NCBI RefSeq assembly: GCF_015354735.1
Contig: NZ_JACEFJ010000004.1
Location: forward strand, 296,863-360,862
Reading direction: 5' to 3'
Origin: Pararhodonellum marinum
GTDB taxonomy: Bacteria > Bacteroidota > Bacteroidia > Cytophagales > Cyclobacteriaceae
DNA: 64,000 nucleotides
The notes beneath the pieces are model-generated. The model saw nothing but the letters and a program-made list of their open reading frames with translations, was not told the origin of the DNA and searched no databases. The position numbers and the translations under genes were made by a program. The first letter of the stretch is position 1, and the number at the start of each line of letters is the position of its first letter. Below, in pieces: positions 7,716-16,486 of the stretch.

Positions 7716-10083
7716 CATCAACTCATTGGCAATCTTAATCTGTATTAATCTTTTCGTTTTCACAGGTTATATTCAGGCACAAAGTGTTTTGCCTTTTCCG
7801 AAAGCCCCTTCAGCTAGTGAAGCAGGGCTTACCATGAAAACTTCAACTTATAAAAAGCGAATTGAACCGCAAAGGCTTCCTGAGGATGCACCTAATATTC
7901 TTATTATTCTTATTGATGATTGTGGGCCTGCTACACCTACGACCTATGGTGGTGAAATTAATACACCAAACCTGAGCCGTATTGCTGATATGGGGATTTC
8001 ATACAACCGATTTCACTCAACGGCCATGTGTTCTCCAACGCGGGCTTCTATACTCACCGGAAGAAATCATACTGTAGTTGGCAATGGACAAATAGCCGAA
8101 ATCGCAAATGATTGGGATGGATTTAGCGGAACAATACCCAAAACTTCGGCAACCGTGGCCGAAGTCCTGAAGGCATACGGGTACAACACAAGTGCATTTG
8201 GAAAATGGCACAATACGCCTGCTGAGCAAACAACATCCAAAGGTCCTTTTGACTACTGGCCTACCGGTTATGGGTTTGAATATTTTTATGGTTTTCTGGC
8301 TGGTGAAGCATCACAATACGAACCCCACATGGTGAGAAACACAACCGTAGTAGATCATCCCGAAACTACGCAGGGCCATGACCATTATCACCTCACTGAA
8401 GATATCACCGAAGATGCCATTAAATGGTTAAGAGAACAACAAGCTTTTGCACCAGATAAACCATTCTTTATGTATTGGGCTCCGGGAGCTGTGCATGGGC
8501 CACACCACGTAGCCAAAGAGTGGGCCGATAAATACAAAGGTAAATTTGATGATGGTTGGGATGCCTACCGTGAGAGAGCATTTAAAAGACAAAAGGAAAT
8601 GGGTTGGATACCTCAAGATGCACAGTTGACAGCACGCGACGAAACCATGAATGGTTGGGATGATATCCCTGAATCTGAAAGAGCCTTCCAAAGCAGGTTA
8701 ATGGAAGTGTATGCCGGATTTACTGAACACACAGATTACAATGCGGGATTACTTATTGATGAAATAGAAAGGCAAGGCAAACTGGATAATACCCTCATTT
8801 TTTATATCTGGGGTGACAATGGCTCTTCTGCCGAGGGACAAAATGGAACCATCAGTGAATTGCTTGCACAAAACAGTATTCCGACTACCATCCAACAACA
8901 TATTGACGCCCTTGAAGAGCTTGGTGGCCTTGATGTATTGGGATCCGCTAAAACAGATAATATGTACAATGCCGGTTGGGCATGGGCTGGTTCTACGCCG
9001 TATAGGTCAACAAAACTCGTCGCAGCACATTTTGGAGGCACCCGTCAACCAATGGCTATATCATGGCCGAAAAAAATCAAAAGCGACAAAACACCAAGAC
9101 CCCAGTTCCACCATGTGATAGATATCGTACCTACAATTTATGAAGTTTTAGATATCCCAGCTCCTCTTGAGGTTAATGGCTTTACACAAGATCCGATCAA
9201 TGGAGTGAGTATGGATTATACTTTTACAGATGCTACAGCAGAAGGAACCAGAAAACTTCAGTTTTTTGATATCATGGGAAGCCGTGGTCTCTATTACGAT
9301 GGTTGGTTTGCTTCTGCCTTCGGACTTCGCAATCCTTGGGTTCCCGGACTTCCGGAAGGCGCGGCTACCTGGAATCCTGAGGAGGACACTTGGGAACTCT
9401 ATAATATTGACAAAGATTGGAGTCAAGCAAATGATTTGGCGAAAGAAATGCCTGAGAAGCTGGCAGAAATGAAGAATATGTTTCTGGTGGAATCTGCCAA
9501 AAACAAAAATCTTCCTATTGGAGGAGGCTTGTGGTCTGTGGTATATCATCCAGAACACGCTCCAGCAACACCCTATACAGAATGGACTTTTACCGGGCGG
9601 ATTGAGAGAATGCCTGAATTTGCAGCACCAAAACTAGGGAAATTCGACAACGACGTCAGTATGGAAGTTACAATTCCTGAAAATGCCAATGGTGTACTTT
9701 ATGCACTTGGAGGTTTTTCTGGCGGACTCACCTGCTTTGTAAAGGATGGATATTTACACTATGAGTATAATCTATTTTTAATCAATAGAACAAGAATCAA
9801 GTCAAAAACAAAAATACCAACAGGGAATGTTAAAATTGATGTGGTGTCCAGATTAACATCACCCCATCGCGGATCTGCACTTGATGTCACACTGAAAGTA
9901 AACGGAAAAGTGGTAGCAGAAGGTCAAGTGCCAGTAACAGCAGCATTTGCATTTACCGCCAACGACTGTCTTGACTTTGGTAGCGACTTGGGTTCGCCTG
10001 TATCTTTTGATTATTATGATGATGCACCCTTTCGCTTCAACGGCACTATAGGCACCACAAAAATTTGGTACACCAAGAAATAA
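7705..10083 (+). CDS. type I arylsulfatase, exported
   Basis: 792 residues. A signal peptide (cleavage near Q-A-Q, residue 26) sends it to the periplasm. The sulfatase core holds Asp71-Asp72 for Ca2+ binding, the formylglycine signature C-S-P-T-R (Cys109, Pro111, Arg113) followed by A-S-I-L-T-G-R, Lys167 and His169 in F-G-K-W-H-N, and Asp371-Asn372 in the metal-binding W-G-D-N-G. All expected catalytic residues are therefore present, and Cys109 would need oxidation by a sulfatase-maturing enzyme that is not in this window. After about residue 570 a beta-rich C-terminal extension follows; family members of this long type often hydrolyse aryl or steroid sulfate esters. The substrate cannot be read from sequence; no SusCD pair or polysaccharide locus flanks it, so it stands alone. 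Confidence 0.92.
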   Translation: MGFNINSLAILICINLFVFTGYIQAQSVLPFPKAPSASEAGLTMKTSTYKKRIEPQRLPEDAPNILIILIDDCGPATPTTYGGEINTPNLSRIADMGISYNRFHSTAMCSPTRASILTGRNHTVVGNGQIAEIANDWDGFSGTIPKTSATVAEVLKAYGYNTSAFGKWHNTPAEQTTSKGPFDYWPTGYGFEYFYGFLAGEASQYEPHMVRNTTVVDHPETTQGHDHYHLTEDITEDAIKWLREQQAFAPDKPFFMYWAPGAVHGPHHVAKEWADKYKGKFDDGWDAYRERAFKRQKEMGWIPQDAQLTARDETMNGWDDIPESERAFQSRLMEVYAGFTEHTDYNAGLLIDEIERQGKLDNTLIFYIWGDNGSSAEGQNGTISELLAQNSIPTTIQQHIDALEELGGLDVLGSAKTDNMYNAGWAWAGSTPYRSTKLVAAHFGGTRQPMAISWPKKIKSDKTPRPQFHHVIDIVPTIYEVLDIPAPLEVNGFTQDPINGVSMDYTFTDATAEGTRKLQFFDIMGSRGLYYDGWFASAFGLRNPWVPGLPEGAATWNPEEDTWELYNIDKDWSQANDLAKEMPEKLAEMKNMFLVESAKNKNLPIGGGLWSVVYHPEHAPATPYTEWTFTGRIERMPEFAAPKLGKFDNDVSMEVTIPENANGVLYALGGFSGGLTCFVKDGYLHYEYNLFLINRTRIKSKTKIPTGNVKIDVVSRLTSPHRGSALDVTLKVNGKVVAEGQVPVTAAFAFTANDCLDFGSDLGSPVSFDYYDDAPFRFNGTIGTTKIWYTKK

Positions 10084-10173
10084 AAGGGGTAGTTTTTAAC
10101 GGCCTACAGTGTTTCTAAGAACTATTCCATTTAACTGAAAATTTAATGTAGACTCCACAAAAATTTTTCTACT

Positions 10174-10728
10174 ATGAAAGAAAAAAAATTGGCCAATTAT
10201 GTAGCTCTTGTGCTCTTGTTAGGTTTTGTCATGTGTTTGAATCCAGGGTTTGCCCAAGTGCCAACTATGCAGGCCCTTCCGGATACCAGCAAAATCACTT
10301 ATAACCAGATTTCTCAATCACTTGGACTGTTTGTTTTCCCTTCAAAAAACCAAAGTCAAGGCAAACAAAAGCAGGACGAATTTGAATGCTACAAATGGGC
10401 GATGGACCAATCCGGCATTGATCCTCAAAACATCCCCAAAATAGAAGTTGAGGAATCCACAGGCCCGACAGGAGGAGCTGTTGTTGGAGCAGCGGGAGGG
10501 GCCGCTGCGGGTGCGGCCATAGGTGCAATCGCTGGGGATACTGGAAAAGGCGCAGCAATAGGTGCAACACTTGGGGCACTAAGAGGGCGCAGGGCCGGCC
10601 AACAAGCACAGGCTCAATACAATCAAAAGGCCCATTCCGAAGCCGCTGCACAGGAATCAGCCATGCTTGACAAATTCAAAAAAGCTTTTTCTGCATGTAT
10701 GGAAGGCAAAGGGTATACTATTAAATAA
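10174..10728 (+). CDS. exported glycine-zipper protein
   Basis: 184 residues with a signal peptide (cleavage near G-F-A-Q, residue 28). Residues about 95-140 are a glycine zipper: GGAVVGAAGGAAAGAAIGAI and a second run GKGAAIGATLGALRG, with GxxxG spacing that packs helices in membranes (glycine-zipper/YMGG-like families). The C-terminal part is a charged helix with a cysteine near the end (FSACMEGKGYTIK) that may pair with the single other Cys in ECYKWAMDQSG. This domain order (ECYKWA..QSG.D, Gly zipper, ...ACMEGKGY) is a recognisable small family of envelope proteins without known function. It is followed 9 bp later by an NTF2-like lipoprotein gene. Confidence 0.75.
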   Translation: MKEKKLANYVALVLLLGFVMCLNPGFAQVPTMQALPDTSKITYNQISQSLGLFVFPSKNQSQGKQKQDEFECYKWAMDQSGIDPQNIPKIEVEESTGPTGGAVVGAAGGAAAGAAIGAIAGDTGKGAAIGATLGALRGRRAGQQAQAQYNQKAHSEAAAQESAMLDKFKKAFSACMEGKGYTIK

Positions 10729-10737
10729 TTTCGAAAC

Positions 10738-11235
10738 ATGAAAAATCTTATTATCATAGTCGCTATTGCTTTTGCATCACTAGCCTGTACATCAACCGAA
10801 AGCAATCAAAAAGAAAATATTGAATTGGTCAAAAAATATGTCCATGCTGTTGAAAACCTTGATTTTGAGGGTATGGAAAATATGCTGGATGATGATTACA
10901 TTGGTGTTGGCCCCTCTTATGGTGATTCAATTGGAAAAAGTGACGCAGTAGCCAATTGGAAATACAATGTCGAAAACCTGTACGAAAAAATCCAATATAA
11001 CAGATCCCGTTTTGCAGGGGTAACTATCCCTGATGGTGAGAGCAAAGGAGATTGGGTTGCCAATTGGGCTGAATTAAGTATCGTATTCCAAGATGGGGAT
11101 TCGGTGATCATTTGGGCGAATTCCAACTACCTGGTTGAAAATGGCAAAATAAAAAAAAGCCTGACTTTCTATAATGAAGCAGATGTATTGAGACAATTGG
11201 GTTATCAAATGGTTCCCGCCGAATGGTTGGAATAA
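10738..11235 (+). CDS. SnoaL/NTF2-like lipoprotein
   Basis: 165 residues with lipobox F-A-S-L-A-C (Cys17). The mature part shows the cone-shaped NTF2-like fold pattern: an initial helix (ELVKKYVHAVENLDFEGME), D-D-D-Y-I-G-V-G-P, then four strands ending in I-I-W-A-N-S-N-Y-L-V-E-N-G-K-I-K-K. Proteins of this group are small-molecule binders or isomerase-like enzymes; no catalytic Asp/His pair can be assigned with confidence. It shares an operon with the glycine-zipper gene and is followed by a hairpin terminator. Confidence 0.7.
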   Translation: MKNLIIIVAIAFASLACTSTESNQKENIELVKKYVHAVENLDFEGMENMLDDDYIGVGPSYGDSIGKSDAVANWKYNVENLYEKIQYNRSRFAGVTIPDGESKGDWVANWAELSIVFQDGDSVIIWANSNYLVENGKIKKSLTFYNEADVLRQLGYQMVPAEWLE

Positions 11236-11355
11236 TCAAGGGTACCACTTTGTAATTGAAAAAGTTTTACGGAACGTACTGTATTTTAAGAGATACTTCT
11301 TGACCAATAAAAAGTTAGGAATCTTAAGTTGTTACTATAGCATTACATGAGACTA

Positions 11356-11390
11356 ATTAACTCCACAGGTTTGTGCCTTTTGGAGTTAAT
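11356..11390 (+). terminator. hairpin after NTF2-like lipoprotein gene
   Basis: ATTAACTCCA (11356-11365) and TGGAGTTAAT (11381-11390) form a perfect 10-bp stem with a 15-nt loop that itself contains AGG/CCT. There is no long T run directly after it (TCTAGATC), so termination strength is uncertain. Confidence 0.6.
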
Positions 11391-11454
11391 TCTAGATCCC
11401 AGTGATTGCGTTTCATTACAATTCACCAAAATTCGAGTTTCAACCATTTAGGAT

Positions 11455-12591
11455 ATGATGAAAGAATATTTGAGGTTTTGCACTTTATTCTTTGTTATGT
11501 TATCTCTATCGGTTCTAGGTTTTGCTCAACAAAACTTCGAAAAAAAAAGCTGGTTTAATATCTACGGTTTTGGAAGGACCAATTTTGTGTGGGACAATCA
11601 GGATATGGGCAGGAGCGATCTATTTGTACCAGCGAATATTAAAGTGGGCCAACCTCGAAATCCCAACTTTTTTATTGGAGCAAAACAAACAAGAATTGGA
11701 TTTGATTTTCATCAGCCTGTGGGAGACGAAGAGTTGTTCATAAAATTAGAGGGTGATTTTCATAACGACGCCACAGACGCCACAGGAATATTCCGGATGC
11801 GGCATGCCCTTGTCAAATATAAGTTTGTACTCATCGGAATGGAATGGAGCAATTTTTTTGATATTGAGGCCAATCCTACCACCGTGGATTTTGAAGGACC
11901 CAACAGCTCTACTTTGTCCAGGACTCCTCAGATTGTGTTTGCTACCTACAAATCCAAGAACATACTATCAATTTCCTTCGAAAACCCAATAGAAAAAATC
12001 ACTTTGGGAGGAAATGTAACTGCATTGCCTGAGAGATTTCCTGATGTAATAGCTTCATATCGTGTCAATGGGCAGTTTGGTTTTATCAAGGCGGCGGGAT
12101 TGTTTAGAGAGGTAAGATACCAAAGCGACGAGTCCAGAAGTTTATATGGATATGGCGGTACTGTATTGGGTTCTGTAAAGATCGGGAATGTGGATAAGTT
12201 AAAATTCCAGACTGTCATTGGAACTGGGATAGCCAGATATATCCAAGGTATAATCAATTTAAACTATGATGCCATCTATAATGGATCTCCTGAAATGGAA
12301 TCGCTGTTTATTCGGGGCAGTAACATTTCTTTTCAACATTTTTGGAAAAGTCACATTCATTCCTCAATTACAGGTGGTTGGTTAGACGTAGTTGGTAATC
12401 CAAACCTGCAATCAACAGACTATAAGAAAGGTTATTATGGCTCTGTTAATCTTTTTTGGGATCCTGTGCCAAATCTCACTTTTGGGTTGGAGGCTTTGGC
12501 TGGAGAAAGGGTAAATATAGACCGCCAGAAAGGTTCTGCATTGAGAACCCAGATGAATGCTACCTATAAATTTAACTATTCAAATCAGTAA
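11455..12591 (+). CDS. DcaP-like outer-membrane porin
   Basis: 378 residues with a signal peptide (cleavage near G-F-A-Q, residue 24). The mature protein begins with a barrel strand (NIYGFGRTNFVWD), contains Q-T-R-I-G-F-D-F, F-I-K-L-E-G-D-F and the N-P-T-T-V-D-F-E-G-P-N-S segment with R-T-P-Q-I-V-F directly after it. This order is typical of the DcaP family of trimeric porins, which take up organic acids and other small anions. The last strand (MNATYKFNYSNQ) is barrel-like. It is followed after 14 bp by an alpha-carbonic anhydrase gene and then a membrane protein, so a role in supplying or exporting an inorganic-carbon related anion is possible. Confidence 0.75.
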   Translation: MMKEYLRFCTLFFVMLSLSVLGFAQQNFEKKSWFNIYGFGRTNFVWDNQDMGRSDLFVPANIKVGQPRNPNFFIGAKQTRIGFDFHQPVGDEELFIKLEGDFHNDATDATGIFRMRHALVKYKFVLIGMEWSNFFDIEANPTTVDFEGPNSSTLSRTPQIVFATYKSKNILSISFENPIEKITLGGNVTALPERFPDVIASYRVNGQFGFIKAAGLFREVRYQSDESRSLYGYGGTVLGSVKIGNVDKLKFQTVIGTGIARYIQGIINLNYDAIYNGSPEMESLFIRGSNISFQHFWKSHIHSSITGGWLDVVGNPNLQSTDYKKGYYGSVNLFWDPVPNLTFGLEALAGERVNIDRQKGSALRTQMNATYKFNYSNQ

Positions 12592-12605
12592 TTAAAACCG
12601 CTCAT

Positions 12606-13409
12606 ATGAAAGAGACCTTAAATAATGCATTGTTGTTGGTGTTGGTTTTGGGTTGTTTTGCATGTTCCAAACCCGCCTCGGAAACCAAAATAGAATACAA
12701 AACTGAAGGAAAGGACTCTACACCTGATGTTTCTGAAATGAGAAACCTCGGTTCTGCCTTGCCGGGACTTGATCATGGGCTTTGCCAATCTCCCATCAAT
12801 ATCCAATCTTCACAAACCGGACAAGAAGGAAGGCATCTTATTTCTATCAATTACAAAGATGAAATCAATAAAATTGAAAATCTTGGGCATACGGTACAAT
12901 TGGACTTTGCAGAAGGCAGTAGTATTACAGTTGATGATACTACTTTTCAGTTCAAACAGTTCCATTTTCACACGCCCTCCGAACACGAAATCGACGGGAT
13001 CACCTACCCCATGGAAATGCACATTGTGAACATCATGCCAAACGATGCCAAAAATGAAACCCCTCAATATCTGGTAATTGGAATTTTATTCAAGGAAGGA
13101 TCAACCAACAAATTCGTAACTGATTTTTTGGATGCTATCCCAAAGCAAGAAAGTGAAACTGCTGAATTAAAGATAGGGACTGTCAGAATCTCTGACTTAA
13201 TTGGGACCATTCCTTCTCATGTAATCGACAATTATTACCATTACAAAGGATCGCTTACTACACCACCCTATACGGAATCTGTTCGATGGTATATTTCCAA
13301 GCACGTGTATGAGGCCTCTGAAGAGCAAATTACAACAATTAACGAGATTGAGGGCAACAATGCCAGGCATGTACAAGGATTATTTGGCAGACCTGTTTTA
13401 ACAAATTAA
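12606..13409 (+). CDS. alpha-class carbonic anhydrase, lipoprotein
   Basis: 267 residues. It catalyses CO2 hydration to bicarbonate. The three zinc ligands are His120 and His122 (Q-F-H-F-H) and His139 (M-E-M-H-I-V). The proton-shuttle position is His95 (N-L-G-H-T), QSPINI at 61-66 is the family signature, and Thr218-Thr219 lie in GSLTTPPYTE. The N-terminus is a lipoprotein signal (V-L-G-C or F-A-C), so the enzyme should sit in the periplasm. The usual W-x-Y-x-G...W segment before QSPINI is missing and replaced by a short ALPGLDHGLC stretch. It lies between a DcaP-like porin and a polytopic membrane protein with gaps of 14 and 10 bp, indicating one operon. Confidence 0.9.
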   Translation: MKETLNNALLLVLVLGCFACSKPASETKIEYKTEGKDSTPDVSEMRNLGSALPGLDHGLCQSPINIQSSQTGQEGRHLISINYKDEINKIENLGHTVQLDFAEGSSITVDDTTFQFKQFHFHTPSEHEIDGITYPMEMHIVNIMPNDAKNETPQYLVIGILFKEGSTNKFVTDFLDAIPKQESETAELKIGTVRISDLIGTIPSHVIDNYYHYKGSLTTPPYTESVRWYISKHVYEASEEQITTINEIEGNNARHVQGLFGRPVLTN

Positions 13410-13419
13410 ATTACTTCAG

Positions 13420-14610
13420 ATGGTATTCGACACCAAAAAAGTAAATTTGGCTGAATTTTCATTCGGAGACAAAAATCTTGATAGGATCTTTAAAAAGCTT
13501 GGGTGGCACTTTTCCGAAAAAAAAGAATTAAAAGTCAAAGTTCTTGTTGCAATTGGCGTATGCTGGCTTCCATTGGTTGTCCTTTCCCTCATTCATGGTA
13601 ATTTTTGGACTGGTAGTATCGAGGGTTCATTTATCACTTCTGTCGAAGCGCAAACCAGATTTTTGATTTCTTTGCCCATTCTTATCTTGGCGGAGCCTTT
13701 GGTTAGTGGCAAGCTGGTAAAAACCCTCGTTCAATTTATTGACGCCGGAATGATTCCCAAGGACCAAGTGGCTGAGTTTGAATCCATAATCAAAAGCAAA
13801 ATCAACTTCCTTCAAAGTCCTTGGACTGACTTCTTCTTGTTGGTCATTTGCTACATCCAGGTAGTATCTATACTTTTTTTTGAAGCACAGTACACCTCAG
13901 TTGCTGCTTGGCAGTTTGAAAGAAACAATGGAGAGCCATTTCTGAACATGGTGGGAAAATGGGCAGTGATTGTTAGTAGACCTTTTACCTTGTTTTTTAT
14001 TTATAGGTGGATTTTAAGGGTATTGGTTTGGGGAAGAATTTTGGCTAAGGTAGCCCAGTTGAATCTATGCCTTTCCCCCTTCCATGCAGATAAAGTCGGA
14101 GGTCTCGGATTTCTGGCGTTTAGTATTTCCTACTTTGCGCCTGTCTGTCTAGCAATTTCGGTTATTTTAGCAGGGAATATGGCCGATTTAATGATAGTAG
14201 ATGGGATGATGCTGGTTGATTTTCGACTGACTTTGTTTTGCTATATATTATTTGTTGCGGGGTTTTTTACTTATCCATTGTTTGTTTTTTCAAAAAAGCT
14301 TCTCGATTTTAAAGAAAAAAGTATATTCGAACTTTACGATGGAATCCAGCAAGTGTACAATAAGGCAAATTTAAAATCCTTTAATGCCGGAACGGACCAT
14401 GCTACAAATTCCGAAGATGTTCCTTACATCTCTTCCTTTTCAGATTTTAATGCGGTTTTAGAGAATGTACTAAACATGAGATTAATTCTCTTTCAGATAA
14501 GAGATCTGCTTCCTCTGATGTTTTTGACTTTATTTCCATTTTTATTTGTGATCCTCATCGAAATCCCCTTGGCAGAAATAATTTCTAGACTGATTTCCAC
14601 AATGTTTTGA
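13420..14610 (+). CDS. polytopic membrane protein co-transcribed with carbonic anhydrase
   Basis: 396 residues with about six to eight hydrophobic segments (for example VAIGVCWLPLVVLSLI, ISLPILILAEPLV, FFLLVICYIQVV, FAPVCLAISVILAG, LFCYILFVAGFF and a C-terminal LMFLTLFPFLFVILIE). A conserved-looking loop PFHADKVGGLGFLAF resembles the H-P-D-x-x-G-G-L-G-F motif of an uncharacterised bacterial membrane protein family. It is the third gene of the porin / carbonic anhydrase operon, so transport or sensing of bicarbonate is a reasonable guess, without direct evidence. Confidence 0.6.
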   Translation: MVFDTKKVNLAEFSFGDKNLDRIFKKLGWHFSEKKELKVKVLVAIGVCWLPLVVLSLIHGNFWTGSIEGSFITSVEAQTRFLISLPILILAEPLVSGKLVKTLVQFIDAGMIPKDQVAEFESIIKSKINFLQSPWTDFFLLVICYIQVVSILFFEAQYTSVAAWQFERNNGEPFLNMVGKWAVIVSRPFTLFFIYRWILRVLVWGRILAKVAQLNLCLSPFHADKVGGLGFLAFSISYFAPVCLAISVILAGNMADLMIVDGMMLVDFRLTLFCYILFVAGFFTYPLFVFSKKLLDFKEKSIFELYDGIQQVYNKANLKSFNAGTDHATNSEDVPYISSFSDFNAVLENVLNMRLILFQIRDLLPLMFLTLFPFLFVILIEIPLAEIISRLISTMF

Positions 14611-14862
14611 AGCCATTTTTTCATCGATTTAAGAGAAAGACAATTGTCAAAAAAAAATTTTCAGGTACCAATTCTTGAGGATAAATCCATATTTTACCCC
14701 CCATTGTCCGGTTTTTCGCATTCTAAAAACTTCCTCTGGATTTAAGTGTATAATTTTAGTTTGATTTTTTTGAGGAGATTTAGAAATATATTATGTAACT
14801 TCCCGAGCATAAGTTCTTTTTCGATTACGGAATTTTTATTCAATCATTACAACTATCGCTGT

Positions 14863-15420
14863 ATGTTTCAATCTAAAAATCCTCGAAGTAGTTGGCTTAC
14901 GGTAGGATATCAGCTTTTTGGTGAAGATGGTCCAGAAGGTATCCAAATAGAGCGCCTAGCCCGGATATTACAACATAATAAATCAAGCTTTTATCATTTT
15001 TTTGTCAATAAGGAAATGTTTATTGATGAATTGATTCAAATACACAGAAAAATCGGGGATGAAATGGTCGGTAAAATAATGAACTTGGAGTCGTTTGATC
15101 CTGGATATGTTGAATTATTGATAGAATATAAAGATTCAGTTTTGTTCCACAGACAACTGATCCGCAACGGTCATTACCTATGCTACAAAAAAACGTTCGA
15201 TGAAATCAACCAAAAAATTGATCTGGCAATTTTGCCGCTTTGGAAGCGTGAGGTCAACCTTTCTAAAGAATCGGCATTTATTCTGTTTGATATGTTAAGA
15301 GATACTTTTTACAGTAGATTGAACCCGAAGAATAAAGTGCCGGATACAATTAGGTCTGTGATCAATGAGGCCAAGTTTTTCATTGAACAAATGAAAAAGG
15401 ATAATGTAATACCTAAATAA
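14863..15420 (+). CDS. TetR/AcrR-type transcriptional regulator
   Basis: From ATG 14863 the protein has 185 residues; a GTG at 14746 would add 39 Phe/Ile-rich residues with no relation to the family, so it is rejected. The N-terminal helix-turn-helix is visible in WLTVGYQLFGEDG, IQIERLARILQ and KSSFYHFFVNKEMFIDEL, the standard TetR layout in which the recognition helix ends in YxxFxxKE. The C-terminal part is a helical ligand domain (about residues 65-180). It is followed by a strong hairpin, so it is probably transcribed alone. Its target is unknown; the adjacent genes are a decayed regulator and small SRPBCC proteins. Confidence 0.8.
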   Translation: MFQSKNPRSSWLTVGYQLFGEDGPEGIQIERLARILQHNKSSFYHFFVNKEMFIDELIQIHRKIGDEMVGKIMNLESFDPGYVELLIEYKDSVLFHRQLIRNGHYLCYKKTFDEINQKIDLAILPLWKREVNLSKESAFILFDMLRDTFYSRLNPKNKVPDTIRSVINEAKFFIEQMKKDNVIPK

Positions 15421-15445
15421 AGTATTTTAATATTCTTTTTATGGG

Positions 15446-15476
15446 TGAAACAATCGGGTTCTACCCGATTGTTTCA
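15446..15476 (+). terminator. strong hairpin after TetR gene
   Basis: TGAAACAATCGGGT (15446-15459) pairs perfectly with ACCCGATTGTTTCA (15463-15476) over a 3-nt loop, 25 bp after the TetR stop codon. A T-rich stretch lies before it and none after it, so it may act as a transcript end or as a boundary for the decayed gene on the other strand. Confidence 0.65.
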
Positions 15477-15479
15477 GAA

Positions 15480-15861
15480 AAACGAATTCTGGTGCTTCGG
15501 AGACTTTAAGAGAATTGGTGGTCAAATCATTTAATCGGTAGGGTGATTTTTTTTCATACACTTTGAATTCAAAATAGCCCTTATTATTCATGATTTCGCC
15601 GATGGTTTTCCGGTTGTATTCCAGAATTCATTTAGTTGATCGGTTCTTTCAATTTTGAATAGGGTGGTATGGGGATTCATCCAAAACAACCGGCCATAGT
15701 AAGTCTGCCACTCAGCAACTCCTGCCAGAACTATATTGAAAACCTTTTTCCCTCCTTGGTTTCCAAATTTCATTGGCTCTGGAAGAAATCATGTTAGCGT
15801 TTACAATGCACCTGAGGTTATTTCTTTGTCCATCAGGTACAATAATGGTAAGGTGCTTCAA
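15480..15861 (-). pseudogene. decayed DJ-1/PfpI (GlxA-like, AraC-family) regulator remnant
   Basis: Read leftward from 15861 (a TTG where ATG would be expected) the frame gives K-H-L-T-I-I-V-P-D-G-Q, N-N-L, and I-S-S-R-A-N-E-I-W-K. This resembles the beginning of GlxA-like AraC regulators with a DJ-1/PfpI domain, where K-H-L-T-I-x-V-P-x-G-Q-N-N-L...R-A-N-E-x-W is usual. A one-base shift near 15745 moves the frame to KKVFNIVLAGV and YGRLFWMNPHTTL. A second shift (GGAAAACC, one A short) near 15610 moves it to TTGKTIGEIMNN and ends near VSEAPEFVF. At most about 135 residues remain, and the last 50 may come from another gene. The 561-bp gap 15421-15981 holds only this remnant and the hairpin before it. 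Confidence 0.55.
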
Positions 15862-15981
15862 CTTTTTTACCAAATTTCCCAAAAGCAGTGTCTTAATCAA
15901 CCCCTTACAATGTCGTTTTCACACCACTTTAAGATGATTATAAAACAGTAAATTTGAAAAGATGCAAACCGGAAAAACTAA

Positions 15982-16476
15982 ATGAACCGTAACAGTTATA
16001 CCAATTCCTTTCTGATGGAAAAAAGTCCTGAGTATGTATTTGATGCCATTTCAAATTTCCGTGCTTGGTGGTCAGAGGAAATCGACGGAAACACCGACCA
16101 ACTCAACGAAACGTTCTTCTACCATTACGAAGATGTTCATCTGTGTAAACTAAAATTGATAACTTCTATACCCGGAGAGACCTTGATTTATGAAGTATTG
16201 GACAATCATTTCAGCTTTACTTCAGACTCTACCGAATGGGTGGGCACAGAATTGGTGTTTGAAATTTCAATCGAAGACGGAAAAACCAAAGTGACCATTA
16301 CCCATCAAGGCCTGACTCCGGAATTTGAATGCTATGATATATGCTGTGAATCTTGGGAAAACTATTTTTCCAACAGCCTTTTCAACTTGATAGAAAATGG
16401 AAATGGCAGTCCCAATCGAAAAGAAAAAGATGGATTTAATGCCGATATTGTTAAAAAATGGAATCTGGCAGTTTAA
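15982..16476 (+). CDS. SRPBCC (AHSA1-like) domain protein
   Basis: 164 residues forming a single START-like fold: the opening strand and helix (NSFLMEKSPEYVFDAISN), the W-W-S-E-E-I-D-G turn, and the late strand TKVTITHQGLTPEFECYD leading to a long C-terminal helix (WENYFSNSLFNLIENG). AHSA1-type proteins bind hydrophobic ligands or act with chaperones, and no ligand can be inferred here. It is the first of several small genes (15982-18560) on the same strand with gaps of 10-85 bp. Confidence 0.75.
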   Translation: MNRNSYTNSFLMEKSPEYVFDAISNFRAWWSEEIDGNTDQLNETFFYHYEDVHLCKLKLITSIPGETLIYEVLDNHFSFTSDSTEWVGTELVFEISIEDGKTKVTITHQGLTPEFECYDICCESWENYFSNSLFNLIENGNGSPNRKEKDGFNADIVKKWNLAV

Positions 16477-16486
16477 GGTTGAATCT

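Noticed and set aside
10295..10651. Long minus-strand frame rich in Leu, Pro and Arg
   Set aside because: It is the antisense of the glycine-zipper region; the repeated Gly/Ala codons create an artificial open frame.
14746..14862. Upstream GTG start for the TetR-type gene
   Set aside because: The 39 extra residues are Phe/Ile-rich and unlike the family; ATG 14863 gives the standard N-terminus.
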